From positions 2,356,001 to 2,420,000 of the forward strand of contig JAUCEF010000016.1 of the NCBI GenBank assembly GCA_033558025.1: 64,000 bases of DNA, given 5' to 3'. Made by a program: the position numbers and the translations under genes. How positions within the stretch are numbered: position 1 is the stretch's first letter; every line of letters begins with the position of its first letter. Below the pieces are notes generated by a model that was not told the DNA's origin, did no database searches, and saw nothing but the letters and a program-made list of their open reading frames with translations. Below are positions 1-10,144 of this stretch, piece after piece. Origin of the DNA: Phytophthora sp. 'mugwort'. Taxonomy: Eukaryota; Oomycota; Peronosporomycetes; Peronosporales; Peronosporaceae.

Positions 1-376
1 CGCTTAGACTTTTCTTGAGCACTGCGACCGCTTGACTGTAAAGGAACCAGCACTTCAGCAGTCGCTGGTCCAGTGGTCGACTCAGGTCAAACGTCCGTGG
101 GAAGCATCTATCCACTTGCATCTGCGTCCCATCCATTCGTGTTGCGTACGCGTATAGCAACTGCGTGAGTTGGTCCTTTTGCGAAAAGAGAATGGAGTGC
201 TGCAGGTGGTTGACGATCTGCTGGGATGTCACGCGGCCCCACGCGATCTTGGCGTAGTTGGTCCACTTGAGGTGGAACTTGGGGCATCCCACGAACAGGA
301 GCCGCCGCCATCCGCGCGCCTCCAGCTCCGCTACGACGTCCGCGAACTTGTCGTCGGCCGCGAAGAGCAGCGCCAT
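1..376 (-). CDS. Tubulin-tyrosine-ligase-like protein (TTLL3/8-type), N-terminal part, cut by window edge
   Basis: The minus-strand frame stays open from an ATG at 374-376 to the window edge (about 125 residues). It contains a block read as KFHLKWTNYAKIAW, then QQIVNHLQHS, then RCFPRTFDL followed by a helix. This order (W-T around a basic stretch, a VNH motif, then FPR-t-F-L) is the known N-terminal pattern of the TTLL3/TTLL8 branch of tubulin ligases, which glycylate or otherwise modify tubulin tails in cilia. The ATP-grasp core would lie beyond base 1 and is not visible, so catalytic competence cannot be judged. The frame also stays open a little upstream of 376 without another ATG, so an upstream exon is possible. 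The glycylase assignment is an inference from the motif pattern. Confidence 0.6.
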   Translation of the reverse strand, partial: MALLFAADDKFADVVAELEARGWRRLLFVGCPKFHLKWTNYAKIAWGRVTSQQIVNHLQHSILFSQKDQLTQLLYAYATRMDGTQMQVDRCFPRTFDLSRPLDQRLLKCWFLYSQAVAVLKKSLS

Positions 377-1244
377 CAGACGAATGGGTGTAGTCCAATT
401 TTTGACAATTTGAATCAGCCAATGAGAGTGGAGTATTAGTTCAACTTGGGATCTAAAGCAGGAACATATATTTGAGGCGTGCTAAGCGGGCATTGGACCA
501 AAAATCATAGTTAAGTCGTTCAACAACGAACAAGACTTAGCTTGTAACTTGAATGGGCAATTATCATAAAAAAAGCAGATCAAGAAAGCAAGCTATGCCT
601 TTTTTGTCGAAGAGGACTGCCAGCAGAGCAATGCAGGACGCAACAGCAAAATTATACCGTGGACGATAGTATATCGAAGCAAACAGATGAGTTTCGAATT
701 TTTGTGTGTAAATGTTTACCCAGCGGACGGAAAAGTGGATGTAGTTAATGTGGCGCGCTGTAGTTCAATTACTACTGGGTTTGATCTGCGTTCATTGTTG
801 TCTGCAGTAGACCTCCTCATCTCCTCGTTAAACACACCAACCCACAACTTTTTCATTCGTTGTTTCATGACTAAGTAAATGTCGATTAATAGCATGTTCT
901 CCAACCTCTGCTGGGTGTACTCAAGCTCCGCACATGTGCCATGATCATATTTGTTCTTCGCGTTATTCAGAGGGGCGATATGCTATGGAACAACCAAGCT
1001 AGTAAAAAGGGAATACATCGTATTCCGACCAAAACATACGCCTCTACGCGTGATGTACAGCTGACATGTACATGTACTTTGAAGAAGTAGATTGTCTCAA
1101 GCTGTACCGTTTCGCTATTTCAAGGGGTCTCTAAGATTGCTGAGAGGGCTCCCCCACCAGCGTCGGAATCGGAATCGCTGCCAGATAGCAGCCAATGAGC
1201 AGCAGTATCTTAGATAGAATCCATGGCACATGATAAATTAGCAC
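377..1244. other. Intergenic, no gene recognised
   Basis: AT-richer than the flanking genes. Short open frames of 60-63 codons on both strands (for example 687-878 and 716-904) overlap each other, have no recognisable domain and no clear splice partners. It probably holds the 5' region of the TTLL gene and the 3' end region of the coiled-coil gene. Confidence 0.5.
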
Positions 1245-2848
1245 CTAAAGCGAAGTTTCATACCTGTTTCTCATCGAAGATGAATACATGTCTTGGGTTT
1301 CACGCAACGCTCGTAGATGATTTAGATGCGTCTCGAGCGAGGACGTCAGATGAAGAACCTGCATCAATGCCACCGCCGACTCCACAGATTCATCTTGCTG
1401 CCTGAAATGTCGAGTACGGCATGGTTAGAATTTGAAATGGGGTCAACATATTTGTCGTACCTCTTAAGGTCCGTGATGACCAGTCTCGCCAGACCTGCCA
1501 CCGTATCGTGTTGCTCATCATTCGCATCATGACTTCTACTAAATGCACGGAGTTCGAGTTCCGCGTCTTTGAGCTGCTTCAGTGCCGTCTCCGTCGCCTT
1601 CTTGAATGTAGCGGTCGAGCAGGCAAGGTCCTTGGAGTGGCAGCGCTCCTCCTCGAGTTGCTGAAGGAGTTCGTTCTTCTCCGCCACGAGTTGCCGGCTT
1701 CGAGATGTCGTATCTGCTGATGCCGCCAACTTGTGTTCCATTTCCTGAATCCGTGCGGCGAGCTCTTTTTGGTGTACTTGAGCGTGTGAGAGTCGAGTTA
1801 TCAGCTGTCCCTCCAAAACTAATGTCTCGTGGTAGTCTTCTTTTTCAAACTTAAGAAATTGAAATTCCATGGCTTTTACATCCTGCCGCAGCTGAGCCAA
1901 CTCGGCACGAAGGCGAATATTTTCCTCTTCAATATTCTGCCGGTCCTGGTCTAGGGCTTTTAGGCGGTTGTCTGCTGATCGCTGGCAGCAGGCAAATGCG
2001 CTCTCCAGCTTCTCTTTGTCGTCCGTCAAGGTCTTCACTTGAGCTCGCAATGCAGTAACTAAGTTTTGGCACACCGATGCCATCGCCTTCCAGTGTTCGC
2101 TGTCGTCATTAACAACTGCGGCAGCCTTCACATTCATTATCACCGGTAGGAACCCCGCGTCCTGCGCATCCTTCGTCTCCTCCAAATCATGCTCCGCTTC
2201 ATTCTTAGCTTCGTTTGTCTGCTGTAATTCTAGCTCCGCAATTGTCTTAATGTCCTTCACCTTCTGCAACCGAAGCTCCAGCTCATTTCTGGTATCCTTG
2301 GACTCCTGTAACTCGCGACTCAGAGTCTCTGCGACGTCCCTGGTCCAGGTTATTTCTTCTTCCAATTCACTCACTCGACGAGAACTTTGCTGCTCTGCGT
2401 AGGCCTTGCGCGCCAGCTCAGACTGTAGCTGCTCCACCGTTACAAGGTCTGAATTACCATCGCCGTCCTCCACGAAGTGACGGAGTATATAGTCCGCTTC
2501 GGCGTCTCGTTGAGCCTTTTCCGCTCGTGTCGTCATCTCTTGCGCTGCCTGGGCCTGCCTAGTCAGCACGTCGATGATACGTGCTGCTTTTAGCCCTTCT
2601 TGCTGGCGTTGAGCGAGCTCTCTGCGTAGCTTGGCAATCACAATTTCTAGGTCTGCACGCTCTTGACCCGAGCGCTGCAATTGCTCTGCCAAGTCGTTGA
2701 TGCGCTGTGCTTGCTCGAGTTTGTCGTGCTCCAACTGCTGGATCTTCACTTCTTGCTTGTGCAGTTTATCGAGGTGAACCTGGAAGCGACTGGGCATGGG
2801 CAACAGGCTGCTGCCTTCGTTAGTGTGGTCGGGTTGCGGAGACGCCAT
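1245..2848 (-). CDS. Coiled-coil protein, divergent paralogue of the centrosomin-like (CM1) genes at 55-60 kb
   Basis: Two exons, 2848-1461 and 1401-1245, with a 59-nt intron at 1402-1460 (GTACGA donor, TTCTAAC branch-like motif, TTTCAG acceptor). Splicing removes about 20 non-coiled-coil residues and extends the product to 514 aa. The first ATG is at 2848; the open frame extends upstream only through TTG. The protein is nearly all heptad-rich coiled coil. Residues about 30-60 (DKLEQAQRINDLAEQL) align with the CM1 motif of the paralogues but have lost most conserved positions. Later blocks align better: SEHWKAMASVCQ with AEHWKVVSKQRE, and ALDQDRQNIEEENIRLR with ALEKNRQAMEEDNRRLR of the 1076-aa protein. 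It is therefore a family member, roughly half the length. The likely role is at a centrosome or spindle pole; loss of CM1 identity suggests it may not bind the gamma-tubulin complex. Confidence 0.75.
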
Positions 2849-3179
2849 TGCGGACAAGACGGCGACGTGTTTGGGTCAATGCACTTTCCGTAGTGAGTGC
2901 GCAATTCAAATGAAGTTGAAGTGACCATCACTCTGTCTCGCATTGCTGGTGCTTGGTGCTTAAGCATATTGCTCGATTAACAGATAAAAAAAATGCTATT
3001 ACATTTGAACGTACTTTTTGGGTAGGTTGCCAGCACGACTAGAATGCAGTGCTCTCACTTGTGCCCAGGCGGTAGACCGACAAGCATGAGCATGCCAGCG
3101 CCCACGTACTGTATACACTGTAAGGCAAAATCCGCTTCAAGTCACTATTTTACTGTCACTCAAGCGCGGACATTTGCCA

Positions 3180-3866
3180 ATGCGATGGATGACTGCCGTG
3201 GCTTGGAGACGCTGCTGCTTCCTTACGAGGGGCCAGCGCGCTCTGCAAGCAGCTAGAAATGGTGCAGTACTGCAGCGGGACCTGTCCAGCGCATCAGGGA
3301 TCATTGATGTTCAGATTGTAGCCAGCACAAACCGCGAGAAGGGCCTGGTGTTCGAAGAACAGGTCGTGACGCTCATGCACTCGCTCAACTGCGAGCTTCA
3401 GGCGACACAACAGTCGCGAGATGGAGGCATCGACCACCAGGTGAGAATCCACCTGAAAATGATGCAAAATTGCTTAGGAGTGGTTACAAATAACTGATGA
3501 TGCTGTTAGGGCTCGTGGACGCTACCGGATTTGGAGGTGGAGGTGGTGACGCAGTGCAAGAACGAGAGCAAGCCGGTGGGTGTCCACTACATTCGAGAAT
3601 TCCATGGCGTGCTGAGCTTCTTCCCACCCACCACCGTGGGGCTTTTCGCTTCGGCGTCGGGCTACAGTCTCTACGCGCAGCGGTTCTTCCTGCGGATGAT
3701 GCACCCGGCCGCCCTGTGCACCATGGACATGGAGTCGGGTCGTCTTACGTCCTTCCTGCTGAACGACCGCGCTCAAACGCTGCTGCCCAAGCTCACCGTC
3801 GGCTCGTTGTTCTTGGACCAGGAGCACGCACTCGTACTAACGTACGGCGACAAGATCCTTGGCTGA
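3180..3866 (+). CDS. RRG7-like mitochondrial protein, restriction-endonuclease fold
   Basis: Exons 3180-3440 and 3510-3866, joined by a 69-nt intron (GTGAGA donor, TAACTGAT branch-like motif, GTTAG acceptor), give 205 aa. The first ATG of the frame is at 3180. The N-terminus (MRWMTAVAWRRCCFLTRGQR) is rich in Arg and lacks acidic residues, as in a mitochondrial presequence. After about residue 60 comes FEEQVVTLMHSL, then SRDGGIDHQG across the splice junction, then VVTQCKNES, which is a PD-(D/E)xK-like layout (Asp of GGID, Q-x-K of QCK). This pattern is known from the Mrr-like DUF2034/RRG7 family (required for respiratory growth in yeast). Substrate and activity are unknown in the family. The gene is divergent from the coiled-coil gene, with about 330 bp between starts that probably holds both promoters. 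Confidence 0.7.
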
Positions 3867-4220
3867 AGCTCGCGTCATTGTATCACCATCTTTTCACGTC
3901 AAATCAATAGGTCAATAGAGCCTCCAACCGAAAGCGTGATCATCGCTTGACATTGCTCCACGGCCCCACATCATGGCTTCTCGAAGTGGTATGCTGGCTC
4001 TTGGGCCTCTATTCCCGACAGGCAAGGTACTGCGTCCGATGGTCGGACGAACATGCGCTTGCAGCCGATTGGCTTAAACACCGCTTTAAATTGTGTGATT
4101 GGTCCATCCAGTATCACCAAAGTTTCTTACACAGTTACACTCATACCCCAACCAGACGCGATCACTCTAGCTCAGCTCGCCCTCTGTGAGCACACCCCAG
4201 TCTCTGAGCTTCTCCGTCCG

Positions 4221-5291
4221 ATGGCTGCATCGCTGGACCTGGCAAGCCTGCAGTCCATGACTCAGATGCTCCGCGGCAGCTTCCTGAGCCAGGTGCTGGT
4301 ACTACTCGTTCTAGTGCTGGTGCTGCGCTACGTGGCTGCATCCTGGCGCGTCGGCTTGACGCCGTACGAAGTACAGACGTGTCCGCCCATCAACCCACAC
4401 GTCCATTACCGCTACGGCGTATCGCAGATGCAGGGGAGACGACCGTACATGGAGGACCGGCATACGGCCATGGCGGATTTGAACGGCGACCCGAAACAGA
4501 GCTTCTATGGCATCTTCGACGGCCACGGAGGCGACGGCGCTGCAAAGTATGGCGATGTTGCAATGGAATTGTACAGATTGATGGTTGCTGATGCTGCTGT
4601 AGTTATTGTGTGCAGGCCATGTGCCAAAACGTGATCCGAGAGCCGTCGATCACGAAGGAACCGGTCGAAGCGCTGAAGAACGGTTTCCTGCGCACCGACC
4701 AAGAGGTTTTGGCATTGTTTTGTGCTATTGTTGCACTGATTCATTGGTATTGACGCTTGCTTGTGGTGGATGCTACAGTATTTGCAGATTGCAAACCGTA
4801 GGAATTCCGAGGACGGAAGCACGGCAGTTGTAGTGCTCACACAGGGCGACGAGATTTTTGTGGCACATACTGGCGACTCTCGGGCGGTGTTGGTGCATCG
4901 CAGTGGCAAAGTGTCGGTGTTAACATCAGACCACAAGCCGAATCGACCGGACGAGCGTCGTCGAATTCAAGAGTTGGGCGGTTCGGTCGTGTTTTGGGGC
5001 GTATGGCGCGTGGAAGGCATCCTTGCTGTGTCTCGCGCAATTGGCGACCGCATGCTCAAGCCGTTCGTGGTGGCAGAACCCGAAGTGAAAAAGTTCACGC
5101 GAACCGAGTCGGATCGCTACGTTGTCCTTGCCAGTGACGGAGTGTGGGATACAATCTCTAATGATGACGCGGCGCAATTGGTGCTCAAATACGAAGACCC
5201 GCAAACTGCCGCACAACGTATAATGGAGGAGGCATACGCCCGTGGCAGCATGGACAACATTTGCGCCATGGTCATCGACCTAAGAGAGTAA
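4221..5291 (+). CDS. Protein phosphatase 2C (PPM family), N-terminally membrane-anchored
   Basis: Three exons, 4221-4546, 4603-4705 and 4779-5291, give 313 aa; introns are 56 and 73 nt. The start was chosen as the ATG just before a hydrophobic stretch (VLVLLVLVLVLRYVAA, about residues 28-45), which looks like a signal anchor. Upstream codons in the frame are less likely to be coding. The catalytic domain carries the PP2C motifs in order: RRPYMEDRHTA, YGIFDGHGGDG, EDGSTAVVVL, VAHTGDSRAV, SDHKP, GGSVVFWGVWRVEG, LAVSRAIGD, VLASDGVWD and GSMDNICAMVI. All metal-binding Asp residues are therefore present. The enzyme should remove phosphate from Ser/Thr using Mn/Mg, facing the cytosol or an organelle lumen depending on anchor orientation. 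Exon 1-2 joining uses the TGTAG acceptor at 4602; the nearby GTGCAG would put a stop in frame. Confidence 0.88.
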
Positions 5292-5634
5292 GTGTGAACG
5301 TCGCTGTGTGTGCGCTCTACGAGAACGGTTTGCTAACCTTCATAGCTATCGTGTCTACAGGGAAAAAAATGACTGCTCCGCAAAAGACGCATAGTTCGGC
5401 TTGGGATAGAGCAAGAGGAATTAACACTTTGTCAATAGTGGCGATGCCAACGACAACGGCGAATACGAGGTGCATAGACTTGCGGTTTTTCTGAACACAG
5501 CATCGCACTACTTGATCATCTAGGATGCGGCCACAAGTGCATCCCTCTAAACACTACAGAACAAGCACAAAAGAAAAGAAGCCAATAGAATAGTCCTCAA
5601 ATTCAAGCATCCTATTACTAGTGATCGCACGCTC
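5292..5634. other. Tail-to-tail spacer
   Basis: About 340 bp between the convergent PP2C gene and the minus-strand gene at 5635-6165. Only short overlapping frames are present. It should contain both 3' UTRs; no clear signal stands out. Confidence 0.5.
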
Positions 5635-6165
5635 CTACTTGAATGTTGGCTGGATCGGCTTGCAAAGCTCTTTGCGGAACTGAGGCTTCACGAAATGGTC
5701 CATGGATGCAGAACTGTCGGTAACGTAGCGAACCTTCACAAGGGCTTCACCTTCGTTAGTCCAACGTTCGCGATGATTCTGGAGTTCCCCGCCCCGCATC
5801 GCCCATCCCTTCATTTCCCGTGGGGCAGCAAATTCCGTTGGCTTCTTGGAGTTGTTGTACACGGAGTGTGAGATTGACTGCCACGTCTCCGAGCCTCTCG
5901 TTTTGTCAGCCCCAACGAGCTCGTTATAGTTGTAGTTGGATGTGTCGTTGGCGTCATGGAGCTCTGAGCCGAATTCCTGTATCTTGGTACGAGCACCTTC
6001 GTGCATCTGAGTGCGGGTGTTGCTGGTATAGTTGGCACCTCCATTGCGGACATCCTTCACGGCTCCTGGGCGGTAGGACTCCTCCACAAAGTTCCCTACA
6101 AGCGTCTTGCACTCAAACGAGCGCTTCCCACCGCGCAGAATGTTCGAGCCACCACCTCCCAGCAT
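5635..6165 (-). CDS. Uncharacterised 176-aa protein, intronless
   Basis: A single open frame with an ATG at 6163-6165 and oomycete-like coding texture. No domain is recognised. Visible features are a Gly-rich start (MLGGGGSNILRGG), no membrane segment, no coiled coil, and many Asn/Tyr/Thr in short repeated-looking blocks (NYTSNTRTQMH, TSNYNYNELVG, SHSVYNNSKKPTEF) followed by a Trp-containing, charged stretch and a basic C-terminus. Spaced Tyr/Thr/Asn blocks of this sort occur in microtubule inner proteins of flagella, but that is only a resemblance of composition. A consensus-like oomycete initiator lies about 30 bases upstream, supporting a real gene. Confidence 0.65.
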   Translation of the reverse strand: MLGGGGSNILRGGKRSFECKTLVGNFVEESYRPGAVKDVRNGGANYTSNTRTQMHEGARTKIQEFGSELHDANDTSNYNYNELVGADKTRGSETWQSISHSVYNNSKKPTEFAAPREMKGWAMRGGELQNHRERWTNEGEALVKVRYVTDSSASMDHFVKPQFRKELCKPIQPTFK

Positions 6166-6194
6166 TCGTAATGACGGTAATCTGACAATGAGCT

Positions 6195-6202
6195 AGAAAT
6201 GG
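6195..6202 (-). promoter_or_regulatory. Candidate oomycete initiator (Inr) of the 5635-6165 gene
   Basis: On the minus strand the sequence reads CCATTTCT, matching the oomycete initiator consensus YCAYTTYY. It lies 30 bases upstream of the ATG, a typical distance. Confidence 0.35.
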
Positions 6203-7341
6203 AGACAAGGGCTCTTATCGTGTTCTGATAACATTACTACCGAAAGACTGCTAAAAATGGCTTCAGTTTGGAGCGTTTTGATTGGTAAGTTCGAAAACCG
6301 AAAGGTCACATGTTGAAGTGCTATATGACGATACCGGTACCAAGTTATTGATCCACGGCCAACTGGAAAGGCGTTTGGACAGTCTGGCAGCTAGAGGTTG
6401 AAAGGAAAGTTGGTGCAAGAGCCGAGAACAGGCAGTATGTCAGCAATGAAGCTGCCTGTGCATGTCGCTAGAGCCGCGATTTGACTAACGACAGGGCATA
6501 TTTTCCGAACGCTGATAATTTTTATACCCTACTTAGTACGATTCAACAAAACAACAGACCAGAACCGGAAGAAGTTGGTTGGTTCCTGTAAAGAGTCGAG
6601 GAGCTGCATGCCATCTTGGATACTATATCGCACCGGGAACACTGACACCTGGTTCCTTGACTACTGAACAGAGCATGCGGCTGAAATGTGCCGATTTGAC
6701 AATCATGCCTAAGTGTCAGTCTATCAACAACCATATTTAAGCCAGCATCCAGTTATAATGTTTACACAATGGCTGCGACAACGATCCCTGCACCCGGAGC
6801 TCCCTTCACGCTCGAGCGGATGGAGGTAGTTCGTTACTTACGGCTCAAGGCAAGCATCTCTCCCGCGCAAACGAATACCGGTAAAGCGCAGAGCAACGCA
6901 TCACTTGCCAACATGACACGCAGGCGAGTGAGCCATTTTTACAGACGGTGAGTCCGTTTTGAATTGGCACCAAGAGGTGCTTCCACCGCTTAAGTAGCGA
7001 GGTCACAGCAAGTATCTTGCAGCGCCGAGCGAAACGGCCAGGATGCCTCGCCTTCAGTGCCCAAAACCCATACGAGCGCATAATTGGTTCAAATTGTCGT
7101 TGGGCACATATGAGCACTCAGTACTGTGGCTCACAAATCAGACCTCACGGATGACATGACAGATTTTACTCAATTGGATTTTCTCTCCTCCGCCAAATAC
7201 AAACGCGCAGTCATTCTTGGCTAAAATCACTTTTATATCTGCTCCAGGTGCCACCCACATCTCCTCATTTGCCATTCCGAGGTGACGGGCACACGGAGGA
7301 GCCGCCTCGCCAAGAAGCTACACGCCACACACTATCCCACC
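6203..7341. other. Intergenic between divergent genes
   Basis: About 1.1 kb upstream of both the 176-aa gene and the PDZ gene. A 60-codon plus frame with an ATG at 6769 ends at a GTGAGT that looks like a donor, and its frame would even fit the PDZ gene's second exon. I rejected it because a closer, better first exon exists at 7342. Nothing else is recognised. Confidence 0.45.
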
Positions 7342-8649
7342 ATGGGCGAGAGCTTGACCGTCAGGTATATGCACAAGACGTCCACTCACCCGTCGGCATT
7401 CTGCTACGCTGCGGAAACGAGGGGAATGCGTTTTCAAACTCATGGAGAAAATAATTATTAAGGAAATGCTAACAAAAATCTTGTGTTTGTATATTGATAT
7501 TTCCTCTGTATCTGCAGACTCTTCGTGCGCACGCAGACGTACGATATCCCGTGCGACCCGCGGCAACCAGCCAAATGGCTGCTGATGCAGGCCAAGACCA
7601 TTCAGCGCTCGAGCCAGAAACACACACCGCCCGAGGACGAGCTGGAGGTGCTCTTTAACCGCACGAGCCGCCAGGTGATCGACCTGGAGGACTCGATCGG
7701 CAGTAGCATCACCGCCATGGATGTGATTGATGCTCGCACGCTGCTGCAGACGCCCGACACGTCGTACAGCAGCGTTATGTTCCCGTGGTTACGCTCGTAC
7801 CCGGGCGGCTTGCTCTCGTCCGAGAAGATCGACTCGTCCAATGGCCTCTTCTTTCAGCAGCTTTACGCATTCACACTAATCGGTAAGCGCACACCTGTGA
7901 CGGCGTCACAGCGTAAGCAAAAGCAGGATCAGGGCGCCTTCCTGTCGCTGTTGCACACGTACGTCACGGGCAACTACGACCAGGATCACAAGTCACGACC
8001 GACGAATACAGCAACGAATGGACGGTATCAGACGACCTCGCGTTCCAATGGAGGCCGACCAACGACTTCCACAAGTATGTACGTGTCGTCGTCTAGAGAG
8101 AACCCCAAGTCGGGTGCCCGTCGAGCGACTGTGCCGTCGTCGCCTGGATACCCGCCGGAGCACGACCCGAATAGTTTCTCAGACTCGGGATCGGACAGCA
8201 GCGTGGAGGATTCACCGTACCCGACACGCTCTTCGCTGACAAACGAATATGGTGGACCTCAGCGTATCCCTGCTCCTTCGAGTCCAGTACAGCAGGCGTC
8301 GATGATTCCGTCTCAGTCAATTCCACGTCCCCAGAATGCGTTGGATGGGATGGAAAATGTATTTGATATTGTATTCAAGCAGCAGGCTATTGGTATGAAG
8401 CTTGGGGCCGATGAGACGAAGCAGTTTGCAATTGTGAAAGAGTGTTTCGAAGGATCTGAGGCGAAGCGGTATCCTGAGATTCAGAGTGGTGTGGTGATCC
8501 TGGCGGTGAATGGACAGGAGGTGAGCGGTCTTGGTCTGTCGCGCGTGCTGTATCGATTAAGAGAAGCACCGCGTCCTGTGGTTGTTCGCTTCGGTCGCAT
8601 GTCGACTCGTCAGTTGCTGGAGCGACGCAAAGCTCGTGGCCCGTGGTAA
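7342..8649 (+). CDS. PDZ-domain protein with unknown N-terminal domain
   Basis: The first exon is tiny, 7342-7364 (MGESLTV plus two bases), in an ACCATGG context. A 153-nt intron (GTATAT donor, CTGCAG acceptor) joins it in frame to 7518-8649, giving 384 aa. Residues about 8-180 form a folded-looking region of unknown family (LFVRTQTYDIPCD, then PAKWLLMQAKTI, later FPWLRSYPGGLLSSEKID). Residues about 180-280 are Ser/Pro-rich and probably disordered. The C-terminal 90 residues look like a PDZ domain, with a carboxylate loop-like GMKLGAD, a core GVVILAVNGQEVSGLG and a final strand RPVVVRFGR. PDZ domains bind C-terminal tails of partner proteins, so a scaffold or adaptor role is likely. No catalytic motif or membrane segment is seen. 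Confidence 0.72.
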
Positions 8650-9000
8650 ATAGTAGTACTACTCAACCGTGAAGCTTTGACCTCGACTTGGCGATGACCA
8701 GAGGAGAACAACGTGATCAGAATGACGTGATTAAGGTCCTTCTGTAAGCCGCGCTTCGTGCTAGTGATCGTGTCTTACAACAATATTGACAAAAGAGAGG
8801 AGATAATGCGACTGACGCATTATCTCCATCTCGTTGCGACTCGCCATACGGTAACACAAAACAAATACTCCACAACATTTTGTCCTCTTCTGAAGTGATA
8901 TGTTCCGGTGGTTTAAAGTTCAGATTAAAACCAGTTGTCGTTGTTGGTCATGTGCGATTAGGTTGCGCCTCTTGTTCGTGTTAAGTTCCATTTGTCCCCC
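8650..9000. other. 3' flank of PDZ gene
   Basis: Contains an inverted repeat, GATAATGCG (8812-8820) and CGCATTATC (8817-8825), overlapping to read GATAATGCGACTGACGCATTATC. It is a short perfect stem-loop about 160 bases after the stop codon. Otherwise no gene is seen. Confidence 0.4.
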
Positions 9001-9575
9001 TCGACACATCAGCTGATGTCTTCACGAGCTCAGTTGCTCAGCTTGGTACTCCAGCAGCAGCATCTCCTGGGTCTTGATCACGTTGTGCGTCTTCTTCACT
9101 TGGTCGTAGAGACCCTCCAACAACGCACCAAGTGGCGGCTCGATCGTTTTCAGTCATTCCAAGGCCTGCCATCAGAAAAAAGCGACGATCTGTCTCCCGA
9201 TGCTCTGTTTATTCTTCTTGTCGCCGTGACTGCTTAGGTTCTTCATCCCCGTCTCCGCCACCGTCAGCGCCTTGTCCTCTTCCTCCTGGAGCCAAGGATC
9301 GAATGCAATGACTTCCTTCAGCTCCACCTTATAGCGTATCGGACGGGGCGTCATCCTCCCAACGCAGGAGTGCTGAACGCGATGGTACACGATACTAGCG
9401 CGCAGCCCTGCTCCTGCAGAGTTATCAGCTCTGATGGAAGTGTCGAGATGGGAACGGGTGGCGGGCGGCTGCAAGTAGCTTTAGGCCTAGTCCTTGCTGG
9501 GTTGACGGCAAGGTGTGCCACATGGAGTTGAAGTTTCTGGATATTTATGCTACGATTGGTCTGTCGATTGGCCAA
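9001..9575 (-). pseudogene. Decayed coding fragments, family not identified
   Basis: On the minus strand, frames with strong coding texture follow each other but are interrupted. 9575-9400 reads ITLQEQGCALVSCTIAFSTP; 9350-9190 reads YKVELKEVIAFDPWLQEEED and continues to a stop at 9172; about 9150-9020 reads IEPPLGALLEGLYDQVKKTH and ends LLLEYQAEQLSS. Joining them needs frame changes, and a stop lies just before the third block. No intron with proper borders repairs this. I do not recognise the family. It could be a broken host gene, or a multi-exon gene that I failed to resolve. Confidence 0.35.
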
Positions 9576-10144
9576 ACTGTGCCAAAATGTGTTGTCTACA
9601 ATGGTAAATGGTAGTCATAATTAGTCACTACAAGGTCAACACCACGCTCTTAATGAGCTTGGCTTCTCTATTTCGAAGAGGAAGAGTTCGACTATGTTGT
9701 TGTGGTGGTGTACGAGTAATTTGTTTGGGTTGTGGAAGGCAAGACGATCTGTGATAAAGAGATCATCAGAAAGAGGGCAGGTGTTCGATGACCGTGGATT
9801 GGTGCGATAAACCTTGTGATAAAGGTAGAGTTGATTCACGCATCGGCAATGGCAAGCAACGTTAATGATCAAATGCTTCAATATAGTAAAGGCCGGTATT
9901 TCCTGGACATTAGAAAATGGCTGCTAAAAACATAAAAACGTTAGTAATAACCGAAGTGCACGTCGACAAGCTGAGACGACAATGATGTTGAAGCCGTCAG
10001 TACCAACAGATCATAGTGTATTTCCTGTCTGCCGAGTGAAAAAAACTCGAAATAAAATCTTTGACATGATTTTTTTCCGCCGAGACACGGTGACACGCAA
10101 CTTCACTCCTCCAACTGCAGTGGTTATAAAGACGACACAATCAA
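9576..10144. other. Intergenic, nothing recognised
   Basis: AT-rich spacer with short random frames. No domain, repeat or promoter is supported. Confidence 0.4.

Noticed and set aside
1364..1460. Unspliced C-terminus of the 1245-2848 gene
   Set aside because: The last about 32 residues lose coiled-coil character exactly at a GTACGA donor, and a 59-nt intron with branch and acceptor motifs restores heptads.
4603..4617. GTGTGCAG as acceptor for PP2C intron 1
   Set aside because: Using it puts a TGA in frame a few codons later; the upstream TGTAG acceptor keeps the PP2C frame.
6769..6951. 60-codon frame ending at a GTGAGT donor as first exon of the PDZ gene
   Set aside because: It fits the phase, but would need a 569-nt intron; the ATG at 7342 in an ACCATGG context with a 153-nt intron is simpler.
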